From: Deltaproteobacteria bacterium
GTDB taxonomy: Bacteria > Myxococcota_A > Polyangia > GCA-2747355
Length of the DNA: 64,000 nt
Direction: 5' to 3'
Assembly: GCA_020633415.1 (NCBI GenBank)
Contig: JACKDQ010000005.1
Location: forward strand, 186,001 to 250,000
Below the pieces are notes generated by a model. It was not told the origin of the DNA and did not search any database. It was given only the letters and a program-made list of their open reading frames with translations. This document shows, piece by piece, positions 8,425-16,647 of this stretch. How positions within the stretch are numbered: the stretch's first letter is position 1; every line of letters starts with the position of its first letter. The translations under genes were made by a program, and so were the position numbers.

Positions 8425-8721
8425 ATGGCTGACGCGCTTGGGATGATTGAGACGCGCGGGTTTATTGGGATGGTCGAGGCCGCGGACGCGATGGTAAAGG
8501 CGGCTAAGGTCGAGTTGGTGAGCATGGAAAAGATCGGCGGTGGATATGTTACCGCGGTCGTTCGTGGTGACGTCGCCGCGGTTAAGGCGGCGACAGAAGC
8601 TGGTCAGCGCGCTGCTGAGCGTGTGGGCGAACTGGTTTCGGTCCACGTGATTCCACGACCACATGTCAACGTTGACTTGGTATTGCCGCTTGGCCGTCGC
8701 GACGAAGCGAAATCCGGATAG
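8425..8721 (+). CDS. BMC-H hexameric shell protein
   Basis: 98 aa forming a single BMC domain of the CcmK/PduA class. It begins MADALGMIETRGFIGMVEAA, has the AKVELV strand, the pore loop KIGGGYVTAVVRG, and ends with HVIPRPHVNVD, all standard. Homohexamers would form the bulk of the shell facets and let small metabolites pass through the central Gly-rich pore. Very close to the Haliangium BMC-H as remembered. GGAGG sits a suitable distance before the ATG. The next gene (BMC-P) starts 3 bases after the stop, so the two are coupled. Confidence 0.96.
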   Translation: MADALGMIETRGFIGMVEAADAMVKAAKVELVSMEKIGGGYVTAVVRGDVAAVKAATEAGQRAAERVGELVSVHVIPRPHVNVDLVLPLGRRDEAKSG

Positions 8722-8724
8722 CCG

Positions 8725-9018
8725 ATGCGGTTAGCCAAGGTTGTAGGAACCGTCGTCGCCTCCCGTAAGGAAGACGTTCTCGACGGGATGAAGTTCCTCG
8801 TGGTCCGCGATTGCGACTTCGACGGCACAGAGAGCGGTTCGAGTGTCGTCGCTGTTGATGCGGTCGGTGCCGGTTTGGGTGAGGTTGTGCTCTATGCGTC
8901 GGGGAGCAGTGCGCGCTTGACGCAAGTGACCAACAACCGCCCGGTCGACGCCACGATCATGGCGATCGTCGATCTTGTGCAAGTCGGTGACGAGCAGCGC
9001 TACACCAAAGACGGGTAA
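8725..9018 (+). CDS. BMC-P pentameric vertex protein (EutN/CcmL family)
   Basis: 97 aa, the usual size of EutN/CcmL vertex proteins, which form pentamers capping the twelve corners of the shell. Family marks are the opening strand LAKVVGTVVASRK, the D-GM-KFLVVRDCD segment, AVDAVGAGLGEVVLYASG with the conserved small-residue turn, and NNRPVDATIMAIVD. It sits between BMC-H (3-base gap) and the aldehyde dehydrogenase (3-base gap). Only one vertex gene is seen here, whereas Haliangium has several. Confidence 0.94.
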   Translation: MRLAKVVGTVVASRKEDVLDGMKFLVVRDCDFDGTESGSSVVAVDAVGAGLGEVVLYASGSSARLTQVTNNRPVDATIMAIVDLVQVGDEQRYTKDG

Positions 9019-9021
9019 GCC

Positions 9022-10470
9022 ATGGAGCTAGACGAAAAGCGCATTCAGCAGATCGTTGATCGCGTCGTCGTTCGCCTGGGTATCGATCAGGCCGCGGGTC
9101 AGGCGCCGGCGGTGATTCGCGATCCGCATGCCGGTCCGGGGATCAAAGGGTTTCCACGCGGGCGTCTTGGCGTCTTCCCCACGGTCGATGCAGCGGTCGC
9201 TGCGGCACGCCAGGCCTTCGAAGAGCTCTCGGCCAAGCCGCTCAGCGTCCGGTATAAGCTCGTCGAGGCGATGCGCAGCGTGACGCTGCGCCATGTCGAG
9301 CAGCTTTCCCAATATGCCGTGGCCGAGACGGGATTGGGGCGCGCTGAAGACAAGGTGCGCAAGAACACGTTAGCTGCCGAGAAAACGCCGGGCCCCGAGG
9401 TTCTCGAGCCCCAAGCCTTCACCGGCGATCGCGGTCTGACACTGATCGAATGGGCGCCGTTTGGCGTAATCGGCTCGATCACGCCCTGCACCAATCCCAC
9501 AGAGACGATCGTCAACAACGGCATCGGCTTTATTGCCGGTGGCAACGCGGCGGTATTCAACGCCCACCCGCTGGCCAAGGGCGTTAGCGCCTATCACATT
9601 CACCTGCTCAATGAGGCGATCATCTCCGCCGGTGGTCCACAGAACCTGCTGACAACGATCGCCGAGCCAACGATCGAGTCCGCCGGTCAGCTGATGAAGC
9701 ATCGCGGTATTCGCCTGTTGGTCGTTACGGGCGGTGGTGCGGTCGTCAAAGCGGCGATGAATTCTGGTAAGAAGGTCGTCGGTGCAGGTCCGGGAAACCC
9801 ACCGGTGGTCGTCGACGAGACAGCCGACATCGGCCGCGCCGCCCGCGGTATCATCGCCGGCGGTTCCTTCGACAACAACCTGATCTGCTGTGACGAAAAG
9901 GAAGTCATCGCGGTCGCGCCGATTTTCGATAGCCTGCGCCGCGAACTCAAAGCCGCCGGCGCTTACGAGCTCTCCGAGTCACAGATCTCCCGACTAACGC
10001 GCGTGCTGTTTCCCGATGGCGAGCATTCGGACAAGGACCTCGTCGGTCGCAACGTGTCGGTGATACTCGAACGAATCGGGATCAAGGTCGGCGATGACGT
10101 CCGCTTAGCGTTTGCCGTGGTCGACGACAAGCATCCGCTCGTTCGCATCGAGCAGTTGCTCCCGGTGATGCCGCTGGTCAAGGCGCGCGACGCCCAGCAG
10201 GCGATCGAGTTTGCTTTGGCGGCGGAGGCCGGGCGTGGACACACTGCCTCGATATACTCGCGCAACATCGATGTGATGCATCAGATGGCCCGCGTGATGG
10301 ACACCTGCATCTTCGTCAAGAACGGTCCGCACTATGTTGGTCTGGGTGGTGAGGGTGAGGGCTATACCTCCTGGACGATCGCGCATCCGACTGGCGAAGG
10401 TCTGACCTGCGCGCAGCATTTTGTTCGTTCACGCCGCTGCGCGCTCCAAGACTACTTCCGCATCGTCTAA
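9022..10470 (+). CDS. CoA-acylating aldehyde dehydrogenase (PduP/EutE type), microcompartment cargo
   Basis: 482 aa. It would convert an aldehyde plus CoA and NAD+ to acyl-CoA inside the shell. Residues 1-20 form a short amphipathic helix (LDEKRIQQIVDRVVVRLG) separated by a Gly/Pro/Ala linker from the enzyme, the layout of an encapsulation peptide. The catalytic Cys is probably Cys289 in FDNNLICCDEKEV, matching FDNNLPCIAEKEV of PduP. NAD-binding and active-site blocks GSITPCTNPTET, VVGAGPGNPPVVVD and the ending GEGYTSWTIAHPTGEGLT are those of PduP/EutE. Neighbours on both sides are shell genes. No alcohol dehydrogenase, phosphotransacylase or aldehyde-generating enzyme is in the cluster. Confidence 0.95.
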   Translation: MELDEKRIQQIVDRVVVRLGIDQAAGQAPAVIRDPHAGPGIKGFPRGRLGVFPTVDAAVAAARQAFEELSAKPLSVRYKLVEAMRSVTLRHVEQLSQYAVAETGLGRAEDKVRKNTLAAEKTPGPEVLEPQAFTGDRGLTLIEWAPFGVIGSITPCTNPTETIVNNGIGFIAGGNAAVFNAHPLAKGVSAYHIHLLNEAIISAGGPQNLLTTIAEPTIESAGQLMKHRGIRLLVVTGGGAVVKAAMNSGKKVVGAGPGNPPVVVDETADIGRAARGIIAGGSFDNNLICCDEKEVIAVAPIFDSLRRELKAAGAYELSESQISRLTRVLFPDGEHSDKDLVGRNVSVILERIGIKVGDDVRLAFAVVDDKHPLVRIEQLLPVMPLVKARDAQQAIEFALAAEAGRGHTASIYSRNIDVMHQMARVMDTCIFVKNGPHYVGLGGEGEGYTSWTIAHPTGEGLTCAQHFVRSRRCALQDYFRIV

Positions 10471-10474
10471 CGCC

Positions 10475-11116
10475 ATGGCAGGGTCCGAAGACGCGCGTCG
10501 ACGAAAAGCCAAAGCTCGCCGCTTGGCAAGCCGGCGTCAGGTCTCTCCGCCAGGTCCGCGCCCGGGCCCCGCGATCGGTTTGCTCGAGCTGAGCAGTATC
10601 GCTCGTGGAGCAGTTGTCGCCGATGCCGCGGTCAAGCGGGCGGCGGTCAACCTGCTTTGGGCCAAGCCAATCACCCCGGGCAAGTTCCTGGTGCTGCTAT
10701 CGGGCGGCGAAGAAGAGGTCTTTTTTGCGCTCGAGCGCGCCGTCGACCTGAGCGCGGCGACGCTGATCGATCGGCTCTATCTGCCCAATCCGCATCCGCA
10801 GTTGTTTGCTGCACTCAGCGTCGCGCCAGCTTTCGGCGAGCCACATTCGCTGGCGGTCGTCGAGACGTTTTCAGTGGTTGCCACGTTGCTCGCGGCTGAC
10901 CGCGCTTTGAAGGCGGCAGAGGTTGATTTGCTACAGTTGCGGATGGCCCGCGGCTTGGGCGGTAAGGCTTACTTCGTGCTGTCGGGCGTGCTGCATCAGA
11001 TCGAGGCTGCCCTCGAAGCCGCGGCCAGCGTGATGCACGGCGGGATGCTGCAAAGTGTAGAGGTCATTGCCCATCCTCATCCGGATTTGATCTCGAGCTT
11101 GTTGAGCGAGTCATAA
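10475..11116 (+). CDS. BMC-T tandem-domain shell protein (similar to Haliangium BMC-T1)
   Basis: 213 aa with two BMC domains, about residues 30-115 and 125-208, each with the pattern LELSSIARGAVVADAAVKRA or VETFSVVATLLAADRALKAA. It resembles the single-layer BMC-T1 of Haliangium rather than the stacked type encoded at 7646. A basic, Arg/Lys-rich N-terminal extension of ~30 residues precedes the first domain. The ATG at 10475 lies 4 bases after the dehydrogenase stop; the frame is open further upstream but only through that gene. No clear ribosome site is seen, so translation may be coupled. It was judged a shell protein from repeat structure and operon position. Confidence 0.92.
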   Translation: MAGSEDARRRKAKARRLASRRQVSPPGPRPGPAIGLLELSSIARGAVVADAAVKRAAVNLLWAKPITPGKFLVLLSGGEEEVFFALERAVDLSAATLIDRLYLPNPHPQLFAALSVAPAFGEPHSLAVVETFSVVATLLAADRALKAAEVDLLQLRMARGLGGKAYFVLSGVLHQIEAALEAAASVMHGGMLQSVEVIAHPHPDLISSLLSES

Positions 11117-11129
11117 CGACGAGGTCGTC

Positions 11130-12800
11130 GTGCTACGTCCCCTGTTCGCGCTGGTCATTAACCTGCTCTATAACACGCTGGTACTGCCGCTTTGGCTGCT
11201 GCGTCGCCTGCGTCGGCGCTATTGGTTGCATCTAACGCTTGATGGACCGCTTCGTCAGCGCGCGACTTCGCGACGCTTTCGCCGCCGAGGGTTGACCGTC
11301 GATCGCGTGCAGGACTTGGTCGATCGCGCTCTGATTGACAACAAAGTGATCGGCGTTCTGTTGACGATTCGCAGCATTTCCGCGGGTCCGACGACGATCG
11401 ATGCATTGCGCGAGCAGCTCGCGCGGCTCAAGGACAGAAAGCCGCTCGAGGTTTGCCTAGAGACCGGCGAGATGGCGGCCTATCGGCTGGCCTCGATCGC
11501 AGATCGGTTAGCGGTCCCGCTCGGTGTATTGCTCGACCTGCGCGGTCATTACCTCGAGGTCCGATTCTATGGTGACCTGCTCGCGCGCTATGGTATCGAC
11601 TTGCAGATCGGCCAAGCTGGCCGCTACAAGAGCGCCGCCGAGCGCTTGACGCGGGGCACGATCAGCGACGCTAACCGCGAAGCGCTCGAGCGTCTGTTGA
11701 CGCTGGCTCACCGCCACAGCATCGAGCAGATCAGCACGGCTCGCAAATTGTCGCAGGAAACCGTCGCTGACTTGTTAAATGATGGCCCCTACGACGTCGA
11801 GCTGGCCGAGCAGCGCGGCTTGATCGACAGCATTGAAGATGAGCAGTCTTGGCTCGAGCGGCTCGGTGATGGGCGACCGGCGCGTCGGATCGTCGCCCAA
11901 CGTTACCTGCGCTGGGTGCGGCCCAAATGGTTCTCGCTGTTCCGCAAGAAGCTGATCGCTATCGTCAGCCTGCGCGGCGCGATTCGCTCGGGCTACTCGA
12001 GGCAGTTTCCCTCGCCGCAAATCGGCGATGTCTCGCTGCGCAAACTGTTCGACCAGCTGGCGCGCCTACGCCGCGTGGCGGGAGTGGTCTTGCACATCGA
12101 TTCGCCTGGCGGCGGCGTAACCCCGTCGGAACTGATCTATCAGGCGCTTTGTCGCTTGCGCAAAAAGAAGCCGGTTTACGCGGCTTTCGGCGATGTCGCC
12201 GCCTCCGGCGGCTATTACATCGCCTGCGGCTGCGACCGCCTGGTTTGCTCAGCGATGACGCTGACCGGGTCGATCGGCGTGCTGGCTGGGAAATTGAGCC
12301 TCCAACGGTTGCTGCGTCGCCTCGGCATCGGCAGCTTTGCGATTCGGCGAGGCGATCGCTCCGGCATGTTCGGCAGTAGCGCGCCGCTGAACGCTAGCGA
12401 GCGCGCCGCACTCGAGCGGCTGCTGCGCACGACCTATCAGCGTTTTCTCGAGCGCGTTGCCCAAGCGCGTCGTCTTCCGGTCGCCGAAGTCGATGATATC
12501 GCCCAAGGCCGAGTTTGGGCCGGTTGCGATGCCGAGCAGCATGGGCTTGTCGATCAGCTGGGCGGTCTATCGGCGGCGATCACCGCCATGCAACAACAGT
12601 TGCGGCCGCGCGGTGCGAAGCTCCGGGTCGTCGACGTGTTTCCGCCGGTCAAACCCTCGGGCCTGCTGTCGCTTCTCGCCGCGGGCTACGCCCCGGAGTT
12701 TGATTTTGGCGCAGGCGGGCTGCTTTGGGATGCTCTCGAACTCGCCAAAGAGCGGCTGTGGTTCTACAGCCCTTGGCATCTTGACCGCCGAGATCTCTAG
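11130..12800 (+). CDS. sppA: S49 family signal-peptide-peptidase-like protease (SppA, 67K type)
   Basis: 556 aa membrane-anchored serine protease with an N-terminal hydrophobic stretch (residues ~5-24) followed by Arg residues. It has two S49 domains: the first carries the general-base Lys167 (AGRYKSAAE), the second the nucleophile Ser359 (GDVAASGGYYIACGCDRL), the split Lys/Ser dyad known for the long SppA of E. coli. GVVLHIDSPGGG and TGSIGVLAGK are further S49 hallmarks. SppA digests cleaved signal peptides in the inner membrane. GTG start, 13 bases after the BMC-T1 stop, on the same strand, so it is likely cotranscribed with the shell genes; a link to microcompartments is not established. 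Confidence 0.9.
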   Translation: MLRPLFALVINLLYNTLVLPLWLLRRLRRRYWLHLTLDGPLRQRATSRRFRRRGLTVDRVQDLVDRALIDNKVIGVLLTIRSISAGPTTIDALREQLARLKDRKPLEVCLETGEMAAYRLASIADRLAVPLGVLLDLRGHYLEVRFYGDLLARYGIDLQIGQAGRYKSAAERLTRGTISDANREALERLLTLAHRHSIEQISTARKLSQETVADLLNDGPYDVELAEQRGLIDSIEDEQSWLERLGDGRPARRIVAQRYLRWVRPKWFSLFRKKLIAIVSLRGAIRSGYSRQFPSPQIGDVSLRKLFDQLARLRRVAGVVLHIDSPGGGVTPSELIYQALCRLRKKKPVYAAFGDVAASGGYYIACGCDRLVCSAMTLTGSIGVLAGKLSLQRLLRRLGIGSFAIRRGDRSGMFGSSAPLNASERAALERLLRTTYQRFLERVAQARRLPVAEVDDIAQGRVWAGCDAEQHGLVDQLGGLSAAITAMQQQLRPRGAKLRVVDVFPPVKPSGLLSLLAAGYAPEFDFGAGGLLWDALELAKERLWFYSPWHLDRRDL

Positions 12801-12839
12801 CGCGTATCGTTGACGATCTTGAGGTGAAGTGATCGGTCG

Positions 12840-13106
12840 ATGAGCGAACAAGCGCGAATCAAAATCTACACCACCCGCTATTGCGGCTATTGCCATGCCG
12901 CCAAGGCGTTGCTCGAGCGCAAAGGCGTGGCATTCGAAGAAGTCGATGCTACCGACGATCCGAGCATGCGTCAGGAGGCCGCTACCCTTTCCGGGCGGCG
13001 GACGGTGCCTCAGATCTTTATCGATGGTCGATCGATTGGTGGCTTTGACGACCTAAACGCCCTCGACCGGTCGGGTGAGCTCGATCGGTTGCTGGCTGCG
13101 CCCTAG
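12840..13106 (+). CDS. grxC: Glutaredoxin (GrxC type)
   Basis: 88 aa, the usual size for a dithiol glutaredoxin that reduces disulfides using glutathione. The active site is CGYC (residues 15-18) after IKIYTTRY, followed by the cis-Pro motif TVPQIF and the glutathione-site GGFDDL. It starts 39 bases after the SppA gene with GAGGTGAAGTG upstream of ATG. It may be the last gene of the microcompartment transcript, in which case a redox role for shell enzymes or cysteines is conceivable, but this is only position-based. Confidence 0.92.
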   Translation: MSEQARIKIYTTRYCGYCHAAKALLERKGVAFEEVDATDDPSMRQEAATLSGRRTVPQIFIDGRSIGGFDDLNALDRSGELDRLLAAP

Positions 13107-13249
13107 GGCGACGCTCCCTCGCACTGATGTTCGGATGGTGCGCTGGCTAGACCTGGCAGTGCCGCGTGGGTCTTGGTGCGCTTTTTTGTAGTAATTTAGA
13201 GGAGGTGTCGCTGGCATAGCCATTGCTTTTTCAGCGCGACGGAGGCTCT

Positions 13250-13768
13250 ATGCGCAAAACCGTCGCGTTTTCTGTTCTGGGGGTGCTGCTCGGTGTGGTG
13301 GCTGTTGCTCACGCCGAAAGCGATGCAGAGCTCGTGCTTCGCTACTTCGACAACAGCCCGGTCGTCAAAGACGCGCTCAACAGCAAGTCGGCTGATCTTC
13401 GGCGGGAAGTTCTTCTGACTCGCCAGACGCTCGCGCGCATTCGGTCGATCGGCCTTACGGCGGGAAACAGATCATTGACACCGATCGCCGGCAGCGAGCT
13501 TTTCGAGTGCACTGGAAAGATCGGCGCTAGTCGCTGCAGGGTCTTCATCAGCGATTCACTGGTTTCCTTGGAACGCGCGCCGAACAGCTGGCTTGAGCGC
13601 GGTTGGTCGCTAGCTTCGGGCAAAACGACCTTCGGCGGGAAGTGGGTTCAGGAGATCTGGGTTAGCTCTCACGCTGGCCGAAACTTGTCGACGGGCGAAG
13701 CCTGGAACCACCGTGTTCGGGCACGTGCGATTTTCCCGAGCAACGCAGGACCGGCGCGAAAAAAATAG
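13250..13768 (+). CDS. Small secreted protein of unknown function
   Basis: 172 aa. Signal peptide MRKTVAFSVLGVLLGVVAVA with cleavage near AHA|ES. The mature part is predicted soluble, with one Cys pair (FECTG and SRCRV, residues ~88 and ~97) that could form a periplasmic disulfide, and several Trp. ATG follows GGAGG at close spacing, which rules out the earlier in-frame start at 13223. It converges on the HEAT-repeat gene with a 5-base gap. No family is recognised. Confidence 0.6.
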   Translation: MRKTVAFSVLGVLLGVVAVAHAESDAELVLRYFDNSPVVKDALNSKSADLRREVLLTRQTLARIRSIGLTAGNRSLTPIAGSELFECTGKIGASRCRVFISDSLVSLERAPNSWLERGWSLASGKTTFGGKWVQEIWVSSHAGRNLSTGEAWNHRVRARAIFPSNAGPARKK

Positions 13769-13773
13769 CGCGC

Positions 13774-16482
13774 TCAGTTTTCGTCAGCGACCACGGCGAA
13801 GGTCCAAATCTGTGCGCGCAGCTTGGGGCTGCCGTCATGGCTGGCCGCGACGCGCACCGTCCAGTAGGCTAGCGGCGAGCGATAGAGCAACAGTGTTCGT
13901 GCTGCAGCCAGACGCACCCGCGGATCGAGATTCGACAGGGCGGCACGCGCGATCAGTGCGACCAGCTCGGGTTCTGAGCGGATCGAGAGCGTTTCGATCG
14001 CGCGCAGCACTTCGGTCGAGTCTTCCGAGAGCAGGGTTTCGCGCAGTTTGGCAAGCGGTGCACTGCGCAGCAGGTTGACTTGAATCAACTTGCTGCGCAC
14101 GGCGACGTCGGTTTCCTTGCGAATCGCCGCGCCGAGCAGAGCGGCGTCTGTGAGACTGGCCAGCGCGAGCAGGGCGCCAAAGCGCTTTTCTCCATCTGGA
14201 CTCTGTGCCGCGTGCTCGAGCGGGACTCGCGCGCGTTCGGCCCGCAGCGCGGCTAGTAGCATCGCCGCGGCCTGGGCATCTTGGCCGCGGAGTTTGCGCA
14301 GTTTGCCGATCAATGAGAGCGCGCTGATCGCGCTGCTTGCCGAGGATCGTCGCTGGCGGAGATCCTCGTAGAGCCCGTTGAGGTAGCTGCGTGTCGCTGC
14401 TTCGCTGTCGGATTGACTAGCGGTCATCAGTTTGGCCAGCGCACGACTGTCGGCATAGCGATAGACTTTAGCCGCAGCTGCACGCCGCACCTCTGCGCTG
14501 GCGTCTTTGACCATCGCTTGCTCCAACGCATCGCGCACGGCGCGGCTCGGCCCGGGGATCAACTGGTCGATCGCCTGCTTGCGTTTCTCCGGTGTGGCTG
14601 TTTGAAGCAGCTTGAGCAGCGCTTCATCGCGCGCCCGACGCTTTTGTTGTGCGGTTTCGATCGCGCGGAGCACGGTCTTATCACTGTCGACGGCGTGGGC
14701 CACGGAGAGAGCGATGTCGATCAGCGGTGAGTGCAGTGTTGAGAAGCAGCGTGCCAACATGGCCCGCGCTTTGGTTTCCCTGTCGAGCCAAAGCAGGCGA
14801 ACCAAGGCGCGGTAGCTGCGGGGCAGTTGGAGTGCGCAGAGGCGGCGAGCTGCGTCGAGGCGGACGACAACGTCTTCGTCGATGGTCTGGGCCAACAGTC
14901 CGTCGACCCAGGCTTTGCGACCTGGGCTATTTTTCATCGCCTGGGCGGCGGCCGCGCGCACTTCCGCTACCCCGTCGTTTTGCGCGGCGTGCTGTAGGGC
15001 GGCAAAAACCGCCTCACCGCGTTGATGGGCCAGTTGACGGGCGGCTTCTGAGCGGACCTCTGCTTGTCGGTCGCTCTTTAGCGCGCTGATCAACGCGCTC
15101 ATCGCAGCATCGCTTTGAATTTGGCCAAGACCGCTGAGCGCCAGACGACGCAGGTGCGGATCGCGCTCTCGCTTGCTAGCCGCGATCAGCAGCTCGCTGT
15201 CGGCTTGACTCTTGCCGCCTTGTCGCAGCAACGCCTCGAGCACCCGGCGCCGGTTGTCGGGGTGACGATCTGATTGCAGCACGGCGCCCAGGATGTCGCG
15301 ATGCGCGCTGACGCCGATGCCGATCAGCTGAGCGATCGCCGCGCCACGCACCTTGTCGTCACGGTCGCTGCGCGCCGCATTGCGCAGAAGTGGCGTTTTG
15401 AGTTGGTCGGGGCAGCCGGCGAGTTGCTCGATGGCTGCCAAACGCACCTCGGGTTCCCGATCCTCAATCTGGGTGCGGCGCGCTTTGCACGCGGTTGGGC
15501 CGCTGGCGCGCGCCAACAGACGCAGCGCGGCCGCCCGCACCGTCGCAGCTTTGTCGGTCGATGCCGCACTGGCAGCAATGCGATAGGCCTGCTTGGTATC
15601 GACGCGATAGAGCGCTTCGAGTGCAGCTGCGCGCGTGGCGCCATCGCTGTGCTGCAGCGCGAGCTTGCTCAGCTCGGTGCTGGCGGCGAAGCGCGGTAGC
15701 CTGATCAGCGCTGCGATCGCCGCCTGTCGCAACGCCAGATTGGTCTCGACCCGAGCGGACGTCGCAAGCCAGGTCGCTGTGCGCGCTTGGCGCAGGTGAG
15801 CCAGCAAAGCGAACGAGTCCTGGCGTACGCGTTGATCGGGATCGCCGGAGATCGCGTAGCGCAGCAGGGGCAGCGACTGTTTGCCGTAAGCGGTGACTAA
15901 CAGCCGCAACGCGTCGCGCCGGAACTCCCAAAACGGATCTTGGCCCGCCAGTCGCCATACCGTCGCTTTGATCCGTGCCAGGTCGGTCCTCGCCAGTTTA
16001 CGAAGCGCCAGCAAGCGCGTTACCGCAGACGGATGCAGCAGGTAGCCGAAAGTAGCGCCGCGCTCTGGTGGCAATGGCGCCGGCTGGGCCATCGCGGGGC
16101 TCTGGTGGCAGACGAGCTGCTTGTCGGCGTAGGGCGCGAGCGTGCTGCGCAGCTTGGCATTAGGGTCGCAGACCGCGGCGTAGGCAATCGCCGGCGCTGC
16201 CGAGCGGCGCTGAACCAACAATGTCGCCGCTGCGGCGCGCACCGCCGGATCGACGTCTTCGCGCATCCGCTCGACTAGCGCCTGGACCAACTTGTCGTCG
16301 ATCCGCTTGCCGTTAAGCGTGGCTAGCGCCTGCCTACGCTTGAGCGGATCGAGACGGCGAAGGCCGCGCAAGTAGCCCTCGGTGTCATTTTCGAAGCGCG
16401 GTACTTGGCCATGGGCTTGGATCGCCCCGAAAAGCAGCCCTGTGATCCAAAACCACATGTGACGAGTCGGTTTTTTCAACAT
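13774..16482 (-). CDS. Secreted HEAT-repeat protein
   Basis: 902 aa. A signal peptide or anchor (WFWITGLLFGAIQAHG) is followed by ~20 or more HEAT/PBS-lyase type alpha-helical repeats covering nearly the whole protein, seen as recurring VRxAAAxAL / DPxVRxAA / LxxLL patterns, for example DVDPAVRAAAATLL, DREPEVRLAAIEQL, DRQAEVRSEAARQL and DASAEVRRAAAAKV. Such solenoids act as protein-binding scaffolds; partner unknown. The start is preceded on the minus strand by GGGGGAAGG. It is divergently placed from the TonB-like gene, with 165 bases between. Exported HEAT proteins of this length are known in myxobacteria, but no function can be given. Confidence 0.75.
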   Translation of the reverse strand: MLKKPTRHMWFWITGLLFGAIQAHGQVPRFENDTEGYLRGLRRLDPLKRRQALATLNGKRIDDKLVQALVERMREDVDPAVRAAAATLLVQRRSAAPAIAYAAVCDPNAKLRSTLAPYADKQLVCHQSPAMAQPAPLPPERGATFGYLLHPSAVTRLLALRKLARTDLARIKATVWRLAGQDPFWEFRRDALRLLVTAYGKQSLPLLRYAISGDPDQRVRQDSFALLAHLRQARTATWLATSARVETNLALRQAAIAALIRLPRFAASTELSKLALQHSDGATRAAALEALYRVDTKQAYRIAASAASTDKAATVRAAALRLLARASGPTACKARRTQIEDREPEVRLAAIEQLAGCPDQLKTPLLRNAARSDRDDKVRGAAIAQLIGIGVSAHRDILGAVLQSDRHPDNRRRVLEALLRQGGKSQADSELLIAASKRERDPHLRRLALSGLGQIQSDAAMSALISALKSDRQAEVRSEAARQLAHQRGEAVFAALQHAAQNDGVAEVRAAAAQAMKNSPGRKAWVDGLLAQTIDEDVVVRLDAARRLCALQLPRSYRALVRLLWLDRETKARAMLARCFSTLHSPLIDIALSVAHAVDSDKTVLRAIETAQQKRRARDEALLKLLQTATPEKRKQAIDQLIPGPSRAVRDALEQAMVKDASAEVRRAAAAKVYRYADSRALAKLMTASQSDSEAATRSYLNGLYEDLRQRRSSASSAISALSLIGKLRKLRGQDAQAAAMLLAALRAERARVPLEHAAQSPDGEKRFGALLALASLTDAALLGAAIRKETDVAVRSKLIQVNLLRSAPLAKLRETLLSEDSTEVLRAIETLSIRSEPELVALIARAALSNLDPRVRLAAARTLLLYRSPLAYWTVRVAASHDGSPKLRAQIWTFAVVADEN

Positions 16483-16647
16483 CCTAAACCTTCCCCCAGG
16501 GGAGCTACGAAGTCATCCAAGCATTCTTCCTTACATAGATGACGCGCTAAGTCATCAGTAAATCTCGAACCCCGCTCAGCAAGGAGACCGACGATAAATG
16601 GACCCTCGGTGATGGTCCCAAGGGCATGATTGCACTAAAATTTGGTA

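Noticed and set aside
13149..13187. Terminator candidate after the glutaredoxin gene (AGACC/GGTCT stem and T6 run)
   Set aside because: The stem is only 5 bp and the T run is 8 bases away from it.
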